64,000 nucleotides of DNA from Amoebidium appalachense. Taxonomy: Eukaryota; Ichthyosporea. A program made the translations under genes and the position numbers. Location: the NCBI GenBank assembly GCA_963693365.1, contig CAVNZM010000013.1, forward strand, positions 7,626,001 to 7,690,000, written 5' to 3'. Positions 12,873 to 22,807 of the stretch are shown in pieces. The notes under the pieces are model-generated. The model worked only from the letters and a program-made list of their open reading frames with translations. It had not been told where the DNA came from and did no database searches. Every line of letters starts with the position of its first letter. Positions within the stretch are counted from its first letter, which is position 1.

Positions 12873-14084
12873 ACCCCACCCCACCCCCCGGCGCGTGGGT
12901 ACCCCTCAAAAAAAAAAAAAAAAAAAAAAAAACGAAAACGAACGAGAGAAAGCGAAGAACAAAAAAGAAAGAAAGAAAGAGGGAACAGATCTACCTTGGC
13001 CACCACCTTCAAACCCGCCCACATGATTTTCAGCCAACCAGCCAGGGCAGAGCACAGGGCAACTGCCGCAACCGCCAAAGCCACAGCCACCTGGCGCAGC
13101 ACCCGTACCCTGTACTGGGGAGGTAGTGACGTCATAGTCAGAGGGGTAAGCTGGGACAGTGACGTCATAGACGGACTAGCCGGGGTAGTGACGTCATGGG
13201 CAGACGGGAGAGGGGGTAGTGACATCAGAGAGAAGGAAGAGGGCTGGGCAACACAGACTGGGAGGGTGGGTCTGGAGGAAAAGGCGCAGGGGAGGGGAGA
13301 GGGAGGGGGCAGAAGGAAGGGATGGGGGACGGGATACTCCAGGAAGGGGGGGGGGGGGGGGGGGGGGGGGTGGGGGGAGGAGAGGGGGGGGGGGGGGGGG
13401 GGGGGAGGGGGGGGGGGGGGGGGGGGGGGACAAGGAAGAAAAGAAGACAAGATAACGGAAGAGAAGAAGAAAGGCACGGGGTAAAAATGCAAATGTTTCC
13501 GCCAGCCCAGCCCCCCCCCCCCCTTCCCCCCTCTTCCCCCGGGGGCTCCCCATTTCCTCCCAAAAATTCAATTCCTTAAGGCCTAATCAAAAACAGTGCA
13601 CTCACCCCCATTCCCCTCCTCTTCCGGGTCTACTCCGTCCTATTCCCCCCCCCCCCCCCGCTCCCAAAAGAGGAAGGCGGGGGGGGGGGGGGGGTTTGAA
13701 TGCGTCAAAAAGTACGAAGTACACAAGAACAAACGGATAACACGATGCAGAATGCAAGCCATACATAAAGAGTATGCATAATAAGCAGAGCCCATCCTCA
13801 GGCTGGGGGGGGGGGGGGGGGAGGGGGGGGGGGGGGGGAGCCAAGAAAGGCAAACTCTCTCTCTGTTGCTAAATTTACACTCCTGATGAATCACTAATCT
13901 ACTCCCCCCTCCCCCCCTCCCCCCCCCGCGCACACACACAAAAGCCCACCCACGATTTCACATACTAGATCGAGTCGTTGACCAATCTATTATTTATATT
14001 TTGGTTTCTGGCTTCTCTGCAACCCCCCCCCCCCCCCCCAAAAAAAAGGGGGGGGGGGGACTCCCTCCTCCCTCCCCCCACCAA

Positions 14085-14116
<32 letters not shown>

Positions 14117-15808
14117 GGGGGGGGGGGGGGGGGGGAGGGGCCAAAAAAAAAAAAAAAACAGCACGTGGGCGCTCACACACACATACAAAACACAAACACA
14201 CACATTCTCCCTCTCTCTCTCTCCCTCCCTTACTCTCTCTCTCCCCCTCTCCCACTCTCTCTCACCCGACCACTCCCTTAATAGCATACCGTGTCATTTG
14301 AATTACCTTTTTCTTCTTCTCTTTCTTTCTCTTTCTTTCTATCTTTCTTTCATTCTTCTTTTTCTTTTTTTTTCTTTTTTCTTTTCTTTTTTTTTTTTGG
14401 GACCGGGGGGAGGGGGGGGGAGGGGAGGGGGGGGGGGGGGGGGGGGGGGGGGTTTCACAGTACCTCTGGCAAAACATGAGCGAGGGTCGAGGCCAAAAAC
14501 GCCACCAGCTCCCAGAGGTCTATAAATAGAAACACCGTGTGCCTCCATGCCTCGTAGAGAATAAATAGCGGCAGGGCAATGGAGACGAACACAACCTTCT
14601 GCATGAATGGAAGGCGGGAGAAGGAAACCGCGTGATCCGATTGGTTGGCGCTCCTGCAGCGGAGCAACGCCATTCGCTGGTACCAACGGCGGTAGTTCTC
14701 GCGGTAGGTGCCGTGCACGTGGTATGTGGAAATGGTGGATAGACGGCCTGTGATTGGGTGAAGGGTGTAAACGGTTTGCCTTTCCTTTCTCATGTCCATG
14801 TCTACTTGTATCACTTATGTTCTCGGTTTTTGGCTATTGGGCAAGGCGTGTATCAATGTCATTCCTTCCCCCCCATAATCGATCTCTCCTGGTTCGTTCC
14901 TGACTGACTCCCTTTGATACATCTTCATGGGGTTGGCCATTCCACCCCTCCCCCCTCCCCTCCCCCCCCTCCCCCTCCCCCCTCCCCCTCTTCCCCAACA
15001 ACCACCCCTCTCCCCCCTCCCCCCCTCCCCCACAAAAAAAAAAAGAGAAAGAAAGAAAGAAAGAAAGAAAGGGGGAAAAACAAAAAAGCAAAAAGTTTTG
15101 AACAAAGAAAAGCACAAGAAGAAAAAGGGCATACATACATAACTCACTCCGCGCACCTTGGACTCCCCAGAGAGCTGTAAAAACAACAGATGCCAGTTGC
15201 ACACAGTCACTTCATTCACATAGAAAGCACACCACAAACATCCATCCTCAAATTCTCCCCAGCAGTCACCCGAAAGAAAACCAAACGGTAACCCCTGACC
15301 CAGCCCTTCCCCCTCCCCCCCCCCCCCCCCCCCCCACCCCACCCCCCACTGTTGTCCCAAAGTTAGATGCCACCCACTACTTCGACCACTAGGACGAACA
15401 AACACAACCTGAAGCACAGAAAAAAAAATCTCATCACTTCTTTGCATGCACACAAACAAACAGAGGCAGACGCCCACTCAGAGTTGAATACTCATGCAAA
15501 CTGTACGACCCCCCCCCCCCCCCCCCCCCCTCCCCCCCCCTTCAACCTCCTTCCCCCTCGCCCCCACTCCCGCCCCTCCCTCCCTTTGACGTGCTCTTCC
15601 CTCTTCCTTCTCCTCTTCCCCCTCCCCCCCCGCCTCCCCCTCTTCCTCTTCCCTTCTCCCTCCTCCTACCCCGCGAACCACACGTGCAAACAAACACGAG
15701 CAAAAACAACAAAAGGGCCCGTCCGCTAACAGTCTGCCCTAGATCCCTGCCCTTTCAGCCCTCCTCGATTGCTCAAGAAAATCCCCCCCCCCTCTCCCCT
15801 CCCCTCCC

Positions 15809-15839
<31 letters not shown>

Positions 15840-16188
15840 AACACCCACCCACCCACCCACGCAAACAACCACCCAGCCCTCCCCCAACCCCCTCACCTCT
15901 CAGAACATCTCTCTCGTACAGGTCGTGCCACAGGCCCTTGTTGTGCAAAAACAGAACAGCGAACCTCCTGCTTGCGCAAGCGGCACGGCACACATCCCTC
16001 GGCGACAAGTAGAGGGCTATGCGCGCACCAACCTCAGGCGGGAGAGACTCCCATGCTATCACTACTTGCACTTTATCCTCGTGTGCAGGTTCCCATTTGG
16101 TCACCTCTTGCACAATATCATTTTGTGCGGACTCCAATGCAGACCCTACCATATTTTCACTCTGTGCAGATTCCATGGTTGGCACCAC
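6473..16188 (-). CDS. Multi-exon F-box protein with C-terminal Trp-rich hydrophobic helical repeats
   Basis: Assembled from exons with matching phases. E1 16188-15897; E2 27 nt ending at a GTGAGT donor (about 15181-15155, weak); E3 14801-14464; E4 13114-12995; E5 12317-12210; E6 11330-11223; E7 10656-10538; E8 10057-9988; E9 9508-9476; E10 from 8797; E11 from 8586; E12 7659-7495; E13 6862-6473 with stop. E4, E5, E6, E9, E12 and E13 are phase-0 blocks. The N-terminal F-box predicts a Skp1-binding SCF ubiquitin-ligase adaptor. The rest is hydrophobic, rich in Trp, Ala and Val, and probably membrane-associated or a helical repeat. The 3' ends of E10 and E11 are ambiguous: the best donors give phase 1, but the next exons need phase 0. 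The neighbouring retrotransposon ends 430 bp upstream of the ATG. I do not recognise the full-length family. Confidence 0.6.
6873..7066 (+). repeat. (GT)n tract in the last intron of the F-box gene
   Basis: About 190 bp of GT with GCATGC interruptions, ending 11 bases from the acceptor of the last exon. Confidence 0.9.
7495..7659 (-). CDS. Exon 12 of the F-box gene
   Basis: 165 nt, phase 0 at both ends (acceptor CTTATATGGCAG, donor GGGCTTG|GTATGT). The product contains [20 protein letters not shown] and a second Trp further on. The amphipathic, Trp-spaced pattern matches neighbouring exons. Confidence 0.55.
7925..9420 (+). repeat. CA, C and CT-rich simple-sequence block in F-box gene introns
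   Basis: (CA)n at 7925-8140, C run then (TC)n at 8227-8286, then a CT-rich stretch 8938-9420 holding an uninterrupted C run of about 54 bases (9228-9281). On the sense (minus) strand of the F-box gene this is G and GA-rich. Exons 10 and 11 sit between these blocks. Confidence 0.85.
8433..9508 (-). CDS. Exons 9-11 of the F-box gene (tentative boundaries)
   Basis: Exon 9 is 9508-9476 (33 nt; donor GTA|GTAAGT). Exon 10 starts at 8797 after GATGCCATACAG and ends near 8723 or 8710. Exon 11 starts at 8586 after CACCCATGCAG and encodes [15 protein letters not shown], later [16 protein letters not shown], which resembles the 36-residue repeat (WN, then GR, then AVE, then W). Its end is either a weak phase-0 donor near 8500 or a GTTAGT donor at 8433 that breaks phase. 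Confidence 0.4.
9988..10656 (-). CDS. Exons 7 and 8 of the F-box gene
   Basis: Exon 7 is 10656-10538 (119 nt, phase 0 to 2; acceptor TTGATTCAG, donor GTCAG|GTGTGC). Exon 8 is 10057-9988 (70 nt; acceptor TTCTCTGCAG, donor GTCGAG|GTGTGT). The phases join to read across [19 protein letters not shown]. The intron between them carries G and C runs. Exon 8 ends directly in a (GT)n tract, so the microsatellite forms the 5' end of the following intron. Confidence 0.55.
10951..11222 (-). repeat. 32-bp minisatellite, nine copies, beginning at a splice donor
   Basis: Units start at 10951, 10983, 11015, 11047, 11079, 11111, 11143, 11175 and 11207, exactly 32 bp apart. On the minus strand each unit contains GGTATGTGGTGATTGGCTG, which resembles the true donor of exon 6 (AAG|GTACGTTGTGATTGGC). 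The array therefore repeats donor-like sequence at the start of the intron. Confidence 0.9.
11223..11330 (-). CDS. Exon 6 of the F-box gene, 108-nt Trp-repeat module
   Basis: The acceptor CCTCCTCCCAG and donor ACCAAG|GTACGT bracket exactly 36 codons in phase 0, homologous to exon 5 ([13 protein letters not shown] then [14 protein letters not shown]). Immediately past the donor lies a nine-copy 32-bp minisatellite. Confidence 0.7.
11511..12010. repeat. C run, (CA)n, (CCCA)n and G run in an F-box gene intron
   Basis: C run 11511-11544 followed by CA, (CCCA)n at 11646-11692, (CA)n from 11830 to 11942, then T, A and G homopolymers to 12009. Confidence 0.85.
12210..12317 (-). CDS. Exon 5 of the F-box gene, 108-nt Trp-repeat module
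   Basis: The acceptor CCCTTTCACAG and donor ACAAAG|GTATGC bracket exactly 36 codons. Without gaps, it matches exon 6 at 14 of 36 residues (W3, V6, C7, I16, G17, V20, A24, E26, G27, W30, L31, A34, T35, K36). This is strong evidence of exon duplication and of a real reading frame. Confidence 0.7.
12425..12590 (+). repeat. Diverged SINE-like dispersed repeat, subfamily B
   Basis: Shares cagtacccgggtttcgac and cctcgtcaacgaaatccaa with the copy at 56117-56315, in the same order. Lies in an intron of the F-box gene. Confidence 0.5.
12671..12902. repeat. (GT)n followed by a 40-base C run
   Basis: (GT)n 12668-12766, C run about 12831-12872 then an A run to 12932. All in the intron between exons 4 and 5. 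Confidence 0.85.
12995..13114 (-). CDS. Exon 4 of the F-box gene, 120-nt phase-0 repeat-like module
   Basis: The acceptor CTACCTCCCCAG and donor GCCAAG|GTAGATC bracket exactly 40 codons: Ala/Val-rich helix with [15 protein letters not shown] at its end. Phase 0 at both ends, as in the next two exons. Confidence 0.65.
13695..13806 (+). repeat. SINE-like dispersed repeat, subfamily B, truncated
   Basis: Begins tttgaatgcgtc directly after a G run and continues through agagtatgcataataagcag to cctcagg, nearly identical to the start of the copy at 56117. Confidence 0.75.
14025..14455. repeat. Alternating C, A, G and T homopolymers
   Basis: C run 14022-14039, A run, G run, A run, G run 14108-14135, A run, CT-rich DNA, then a broken G run 14404-14452, ending 9 bases before the donor side of exon 3. 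Confidence 0.85.
14464..14801 (-). CDS. Exon 3 of the F-box gene
   Basis: About 113 codons. The first part is basic and aromatic ([18 protein letters not shown]), as often seen just after an F-box. It is followed by two hydrophobic helices ([17 protein letters not shown] and [13 protein letters not shown]). The donor CCAGAG|GTACTG ends in phase 0. The acceptor (GTAG|ACATGG) lacks a good pyrimidine tract, so the start is less certain than the end. Confidence 0.6.
14815..15896. other. First introns of the F-box gene
   Basis: Apart from the tentative 27-nt exon 2 near 15155-15181, this holds CT/C-rich plus-strand DNA and C runs (about 15310-15333, 15510-15530, 15808-15824) followed by CA repeats. 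Nothing else coding was supported. Confidence 0.5.
15897..16188 (-). CDS. F-box exon (exon 1)
   Basis: Encodes an acidic leader of about 50 residues followed by a clear F-box: [18 protein letters not shown], then [18 protein letters not shown] and [10 protein letters not shown]. The conserved LPxE, YLSPxD, RxxxxSRRF and LW positions are all present. The exon ends GAGAG|GTGAGG, a good donor. A second ATG 12 bases downstream of the first is an equally possible start. Confidence 0.8.
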
Positions 16189-16618
16189 ATGACGTGTTGC
16201 TCTGGAACTGGTGTGTCCTCCACTCTCGCAGCCCTGTTGTGAGTACCCCTTGCGTTGAACCTAAAAAAGCGCTTCATTTCCGTATGTCTAATGGAGGCTC
16301 TTCAATACTGCGCACCTGATTTAAATTGATTTGAATTGATGTTGGCCAAAAGTCTTGCTTGAGGAATTGCCGGAGGTGAAAGAGCAAACGTGCCCTTTTT
16401 TTTTGGACACCAAAAGACACTCCTATGTTACTATATAGACACGCACATATCTTTCACAGAGCCTGCTCACAGTTAAGTTTTAAGTTATGAACGCATTATC
16501 ACACCGCGGCAGTGCTTGAAACATGGCTTGGAAAAACTCGAGTAAACAGCGTAAACCCCAAAACATCTTCACAACCTGCGCAAGGCTTTTCTTCGCATTC
16601 GCGGCTCGAAAAATCCAA
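16189..16618. other. Upstream region of the F-box gene
   Basis: 430 bp between the F-box ATG and the retrotransposon end. Contains ordinary AT-rich sequence. I saw no clear TATA box or gene. Confidence 0.4.
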
Positions 16619-16752
16619 TTCACATCACTCACTCGTGCTTGCCTCATGCCCCCCGTGTCCGTGGAGTGCAGGCCGTCGTGCCTGCACCCAAGGGGCTGGC
16701 CGAGGCGGGGGCCGCCAGGGGGGTCCATGCCATGAGCCCCCCCCCCGCACCA
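16619..16752 (-). repeat. Split direct repeat B2
   Basis: 134 bp, from ttcacatcactcactcgtgc to the end gcacca. Matches B1 apart from run-length differences in C and G tracts. Marks the outer 3' end of the retrotransposon. Confidence 0.85.
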
Positions 16753-16866
16753 GCCGGGGCTGGGCCCCGCCTCGACATGCTTTATTGCCGCTGCAATCGG
16801 GCTGTGAGCCAGTCACAGTCGCATACGTACACCGTCATGTATACAGACTTAGAGGTGGGTGGGTGG

Positions 16867-17143
16867 GAGCCGCCGTGTGCTAGCCACCGAAAACGCAATC
16901 GTGCTAACAAAAACCGTACGTGCAGCACACGGCGAAAACGAAGGTGGCCTGCATCTGCAGTGTGCTGCGCCGGAAATACCGGCGCTGGTGGCGCCTGACG
17001 TCAGGCGCTGCGCCAGACCGATGTCAGCCGCCGCTGCGGCTGCGCCTGGCGCCGCGGCCCGTGACGTCATGGGCCGCCCGGCTGCCTGCGCCCGAAGTGA
17101 TACGTGAAACATCTTTCATCTGCTGCGCATATGAAACGTACAT
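16867..17143 (-). repeat. Split direct repeat A2
   Basis: 277 bp from gagccgccgtgtgctagcc to gaaacgtacat. Same length as A1 at 37008-37284, with one visible substitution (tacgtg against tccgtg). Lies directly next to B1. Confidence 0.9.
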
Positions 17144-17275
17144 TCACATCACTCACTCGTGCTTGCCTCATGCCCCCCGTGTCCGTGGAGTGCAGGCCGT
17201 CGTGCCTGCACCCAAGGGGCTGGCCGAGGCGGGGGCCGCCAGGGGGGGTCCATGCCATGAGCCCCCCCCGCACCA
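17143..17275 (-). repeat. Split direct repeat B1
   Basis: 133 bp copy of B2, starting 11 bases past the stop of the recombinase gene. Confidence 0.85.
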
Positions 17276-17285
17276 CAAGGCCCCC

Positions 17286-17796
17286 CTACTGCGATGTAGG
17301 GGGTCCGCCCCAAGGTCCCGTGGCGAGGCCCTGGTGTGACCAGACGGTGGCAATGGAGGCTTGCACGTCGCGGTGGGGCAGCCGGATGTAGACCATGAAT
17401 GCGTCTGATGCCCAGCGGCCAAGGGCTTTGATGGTGGCGTCAGGTAGGCCCGATCTCTCAGCTGCAGTGGCCCCCCCTATGCGCAGGCTGTGGCCGGCGT
17501 ACCGGTCGGGGTCGTAGCCCGCATGGTGTAGAGCTGTGCGGAAACCGGCGATGAAGGTGCTCTTGAGGTAAGGGCTGCCGTCGACGCTGAACAGGGGTGC
17601 ATCTGGGTGGATGCCTGCCCTGGTTGACGAGACCCCCCAGGAAGAGGGCTAGATTGGCTGCTGGGCAGAAGGAAGGCTCCTCCGGGAAGGCGGGCACCCG
17701 GATGGTAACACCCTTGCCCGTGGGGTCGGTCTTAGATGTCGGCAGGAAGACTGTTGCCCCAATCAGGCGGCCACCCTGCCATAGGAGCTGGACGTC
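17286..17796 (-). pseudogene. Tyrosine recombinase, C-terminal half (split by insertion)
   Basis: The frame continues exactly from the N-terminal half at 32800 once the 15-kb insertion and one ACGTC copy are removed. It holds the C-terminal catalytic features of the DIRS-group recombinase: SKTDPTGKG, the H-x-x-R box GHSLRIGGATAA, the LGRW box, and the tyrosine in MVYIRL, then a TAG at 17286-17288. A run of six bases (17633-17638) puts the two parts of this half in different frames; five bases would restore one frame. The gene is disrupted twice, by the LTR element and by this shift, unless the shift is an assembly error. Confidence 0.8.
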
Positions 17797-18276
17797 TGTA
17801 AACAGTTGGACTAGTTAGGATAAGGCAGAGTACAACTGAATCAAAATAAAGACAGAGAACGGGTAGAAAGGCACACGCGGCCAGGTTGCTTTTACTATGG
17901 GCCGACTCAGTCTGTCTCAGACTTCACTGATGTGATCCCCGTACTGGGACGGCTTTCTTATATAGCCCCCAGGTTTCGGATCAAGGCCCAGGATTGGTTC
18001 ATCCGCGGCCAGCGCGGGTGGCAACATGCCATTCGTGATTCTGGTGCGGTCCGAGCCAGTCAGACCTTTGTCCTATTTATGCAAACCTCTTATTGGTTCA
18101 CTTCGTTTATGTGGTATGCAGCTGAAGAACCATATATGGTTCAATTCTTAGGTCAGAGTGAGTCCTATTGGTGCGGACATAATATTTATGTGATATTCAT
18201 GACAAAGCACGAATCGTGTGCTAGTAGATCACATTCTTTAGTAAACATGTACAGTTCATGTGTACAGTTGTTTACA
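17797..18276 (-). repeat. 3' LTR (intact, 480 bp)
   Basis: Begins TGT and ends ACA with inverted TGTAAACA/TGTTTACA ends. A TATATAA box on the sense strand (17958-17964) lies about 315 bases into the LTR and is the likely promoter in the twin LTR. Confidence 0.9.
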
Positions 18277-20874
18277 CTCCCCCCCTTGTCGGGAGCCTGG
18301 TGGTGTCGTTAGACAAGCAAACCACCAGGCTGAGAGGCGATAAACAACCTTCAGCGAGAATTCTTGTGTGTGCCGAGCTGCTGGACAGAACAGAGCAAGG
18401 ACGGTGGAATAGAGTTGTGCACGTCTATGAGCACTTCTTCATTTGCCAAAACGTAAATTCATGCAGCATTCTTCTGTGATTTCATTTTCGTGGCGAAGAT
18501 TGTTGCAGAGTGTGCGTGCGAATAATTCGCTAAGCCTTCGTCTCTGTGCTTGGCTTTTCTGTAGAAGTAGTATTTTCCTTTTTGGGAATTTTTCCTTTTT
18601 AGGATACTCCCGCAGATTCGTTTTCAATTGCGAGTAATTTGGTTGTGTGGATGAATGATCATACCAAACATTCGATAATGAATATAACTCGAGCCTTAGG
18701 TCACTTCGTAGCTCAGGTAGTGGTGGATAGCTTCAAGGCTTAGCCGCTGCTCCTTATCCCGGTTCTACCTTAAGACTGTAAGGCGAGTCACCATGGCCGG
18801 AAAAGCCACTTCTTTCATGAACAAAGAGCACTTCTTTCCTTTCAGCTTTAACCCTGCACCATCGGAGCTGGGAAAAACAGAATAAAAATGCCCAAGTGTT
18901 CTTCGTTGGGCGACATAAAGAAATATATCACCCGTCAGAACCAGTAAAAGCCCGGTTCATAATTCATAAGAAGAGGGTAGGCAAAGCAAGCCTCCTTCAG
19001 AAAACACATGCTTCCATTCGTGAGCAGTTTTCGTATCCCATTTGCCAGCCATTTTCGTTGAGCAGGGGGATTCCAGGCATAATACATTCTTCTGGAGGCT
19101 TGGCCTAAAAAGAAAAGTCGTCGCAGTCGCCCTTTCTTTTGTAAGCAACTTCGTGAGCGCGCTTCGTGTTTTCATATCCTCCAGTGCAGGTCTGGATGGT
19201 GCCCCATCCTCTGCTTCATTTGTAGGTGGCCCTACTGTAGGTTCTGTTCGTTGTGTGGAATACCAAAACCATTCGTATTCGTGGAACTGCTTTGTGCTGT
19301 GCTTTCTTTCGTGTTGGTGTTCATGAAGCTACCCCGTTCACACACCCTACTTCTTACATACATTAGATGTAAGTAGCTGCCTGGTGAGTGTGTGGTTCGT
19401 GTTCGTGGCATTCTTCTGTTCCTTCGTGAGAAGAATATTCGTTTTAGCAGAGGTGCCCAATAAGGTAGCTTGTGGGGTTGTCTCCCGCATGTGCCCATTG
19501 GTGGGGTATGCACGTGCTAAATTGTTACAGTGTCATCATATTGCAAGGGAATAACATGGTCACCTCCGTACCAGGGCCTAGGTACACATGATGGTCCGAT
19601 GTGTTAGTCAACAACACCTTGCATTCGTATTCGTATTCGTCTTCCACGTCACTTTCTTCAGTAGTGAAGGAGGGTATTCGTAATTCGAAACTGAAAGGCT
19701 TCTAGCCAAAATACTGACACTGTATGATGGGGTTGTGAGGGAGCGGTGCCCATACCACATTCTTTTGTTCTGGTGGGGGTGTGCCGGCAGCTAGTGCAAG
19801 GCTTGACAGTGTAATTGGTATGTTACACAGTATTGCCACTGACGGGCAATCACCTTAAAATTCGTACCCAACACATTCTTTGTTTTTCACATGCATGAAC
19901 AAAAGTTCTGCATCGACTTTATTACATGCCTTTTGTGCACCAAGAGTGCAAATTCGTTAGGGCGTGGCACCAGGAAGGGCCGCCATACATGAGGCATATG
20001 CTCGTAATGTGTTTAGGCATGCCAGCATACATTCATGCGCATGTTGTGCATCCTGTGCGCTAAACTATGGGGCATGCTGTATTCGAAAACAGCAAGAAAT
20101 TCGAATCATGCATGCAAAACTACTTTCACAGCACCTTATGTCCTCAATGCTATAGGAACAGCGACTATCTTCTTCTTTAAATGCATTCGTGCTGAAAGTG
20201 GCCGTGCATCATGATGATCTGGCTTGCGAGTGTGGACGTGCATGCGGTGGCATGGACACGATGACAGTGTGCAATAGCGCAATGCACGCAAGGGCAACGG
20301 TTTTCTTTTCTTCGTAACATAGAGGGGGCTGTGTGCATTGCAACCCAAGCAGTGTTGTGCATTCGTTCTTTCATTTTCGTATTTCCATTTCATTTTGCTT
20401 TCGTTTTTCGTTTTTTGTCGTTTGATAACTTCGTTACTTTGTTTTGTTTTGTGTTGCATTCATTTCGTATTTCCTCTATGCATTCGCTTGTCGTTAATTC
20501 TTTATTTCATTGTGTATTCGTGATGGTTCGTTTTTCGTTGGTTCATTGCTTCGTTAGCAATTCTTTATTCGTTTGTTCGTGTATTCGTTGTTTCGTTGTG
20601 TATTCGTTTTTCTTCACATTTTTGATGTGTCGTAGCAAAAGAAGTTTTACATGCTTTCAATTCTTTCCGTGTAGGTGGGCTGGCCACTTCAAACTTGTCG
20701 GTGTATATATTCTAAGCCGGACAAGGAAAGATGTGCCTATCATCGGGGTAAAAAGGATTGTGATCGGCCATGGGAGATTCTTGAGCTGATTGAAAGATTG
20801 ATGTGAGATTCTTGAACTGATTGAAAGATGTGAGATTCGAAGGATGCGAGATTCTTGAACTGCGCGGTCGCCAA
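18277..20874 (-). other. Internal domain of the LTR element, non-coding, ATTCG-rich
   Basis: 2.6 kb without any ORF resembling gag, protease, RT or integrase. The pentamer attcg and its relative ttcgt recur dozens of times, for example cattcgtattcgtattcg near 19623. 20350-20640 is almost entirely T/C with ttcgtt motifs on the plus strand. Sense-strand features are the primer-site-like start and the polypurine tract at the end. Confidence 0.7.
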
Positions 20875-21146
20875 TGTAAACAGTTGGACTAGTTAGGATA
20901 AGGCAGAGTACAACTGAATCAAAATAAAGACAGAGAACGGGTAGAAAGGCACACGCGGCCAGGTTGCTTTTACTATGGACCGACTCAGTCTGTCTCAGAC
21001 TTCACTGATGTGATCCCCGTACTGGGACGGCTTTCTTATATAGCCCCCAGGTTTCGGATCAAGGCCCAGGATTGGTTCATCCGCGGCCAGCGCGGGTGGC
21101 AACATGCCATTCGTGATTCTGGTGCGGTCCGAGCCAGTCAGACCTT
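20875..21146 (-). repeat. 5' LTR, distal 272 bp (interrupted copy)
   Basis: Matches 17797-18068 of the intact LTR, with one visible difference. Breaks off at gacctt, where the 11.4-kb element begins. The remaining 208 bp are at 32592-32799. Confidence 0.9.
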
Positions 21147-21920
21147 CATCAGCAAACATCACCCCGAGCTTTTTTGGGTAACATTGTCATCTTTTTATAA
21201 CATTTTGGGTACCAATGTCGTACGAGGGTATACAATGTTACCAGTGTACAAACCCTAAATACAGATTGCTAACATCGTGTTACAATTGTGTGTAACAGTA
21301 TGGCAGTGGTATCACCCTGTATAACACACCGTTACCAGCATGTCACACAGAATGATATCACAGTTTTACACGGTCTGGTAACTATAATATATACAGTGTT
21401 ACAAATGTGGTATCTTTAACGCATACATGATTGTACAACGTTGGTACACAATGACACCATAATGGTACATATTGGTATAACTGTTTGATATACCGGGGTA
21501 ACCATTATATACCATTACGGTAACACCATCTTACCACGCCGGACACCGAACGGATACATTTGTTGACATTGTGTTGCCATAAATTTAACTTTATTTTACA
21601 TAGTGGTGACGCATTCGTACCAATATGCCAAATTCCTGTATACCACGGGATAACACAGGAGTCACCAATGCTATACAAAGCCTTGAGTTATACTTCAGGT
21701 AACTAAAATCTACAATTCATGTACCAAAGGTGAACCCAGGTATACCACGAGAACGACACATGTTTACCATTTATACATTACGGATAACATTAAAACGACA
21801 TTACGATACCATTTGTATACGTTGACATGCCCGTTTGGTAACAAATGGGTGGTATTCGGTATATACATTTTACTTTTATGTTAACCATACCGTACCATAT
21901 TGTTATCAATTTGTATTCCC
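21147..21920. repeat. Left subterminal region of the 11.4-kb element
   Basis: AT-rich, with many variants of gtatac, ttacc and ggtaac in both orientations, mirrored in composition at the right end (31340-32589). Confidence 0.6.
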
Positions 21921-22031
21921 CCCCCCCCCCCCCCCCCCCCCCCTCCCCCCTCCCTCCAGTTCTGCAGACAGACACGAAGATGATGATCACTTTTTCTTTT
22001 TACTAAGTACTTGTGGGGCATCAAGCACACA

Positions 22032-22172
22032 AGTAAACAGCACAACTAATATACCACCCCAGGTGGCATCCTACAGCACACAAGTTAACAACACAACTAA
22101 CATACCACCCCAGGTGGCTCCTACAGCACACAAGTTAACAACACAACTAACATACCACCCCAGGTGGCATCC
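22032..22172 (+). repeat. Tandem repeat of about 55 bp, three copies
   Basis: Each copy holds acacaactaa.ataccacccc followed by aggtgg and cacacaagt.aac. Confidence 0.85.
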
Positions 22173-22330
22173 ATTCTCTATTATCTACTTTATCTCGCAT
22201 CTCGTAACAACATTACTCTTATGCAAACAAAAAATACCAAAACGAATCATGACAAAAAAAGAAAAAAAAAGAAAAAAAAAGAAGAAAAAAACTACCACAC
22301 AAGCACAACAGGCTGGGCTGGGGCCGCATT

Positions 22331-22530
22331 TTAAGGCGGCGTCTCCTTCTCACTGATCTGCTGGCCGGGAGGGGTTGCAGTGGGGGTCGAAGGTTGCTGA
22401 GCACGTGGGGCCCCGTCGTCGGCAGGGGGGGGGGGGTGGAAGACCTGGGAGGGGAGTCTTTCTTCTCCTCCTTTTCTTCTGTGGCCTTCTTCTCGAGACG
22501 GCGGAGAATCTCCTGGTGGCTCGCCAACTC
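22331..22530 (-). CDS. Possible terminal exon inside the 11.4-kb element (frame broken at a C run)
   Basis: Acceptor ATTGTTCTCCAG at 22531, then a charged helix (ASHQEILRRLEKKATEEKEE) and a Pro/Ser/Thr-rich tail. A run of 12 identical bases (22425-22436) separates the start of the exon from the frame that ends QISEKETPP and a stop at 22331; one more base would join them. No upstream exon could be joined with confidence. Function unknown. Confidence 0.4.
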
Positions 22531-22807
22531 CTGGAGAACAATGCATGTTAGATATGCATAAAGCAACTTGAAAGCGAAAGCAACTTGAAAGCGTATTCCC
22601 CTCCACCCAAAAAGACTAACCATCTAATCTATACAATCAACCAAACTCCTACAACATGTGTAAGTAGAGGTGATAAAAAATGCTGTGAGTCCTCTCCCAT
22701 GATAACAACAAAGCTCTTCATTGTGTCTGGTCGTGAGCAACACAGAAACGAGAAACGGAAACAACAGCAGCCATAGGACTGAAGAGCCGGTACCCACCTC
22801 TAGAGTG

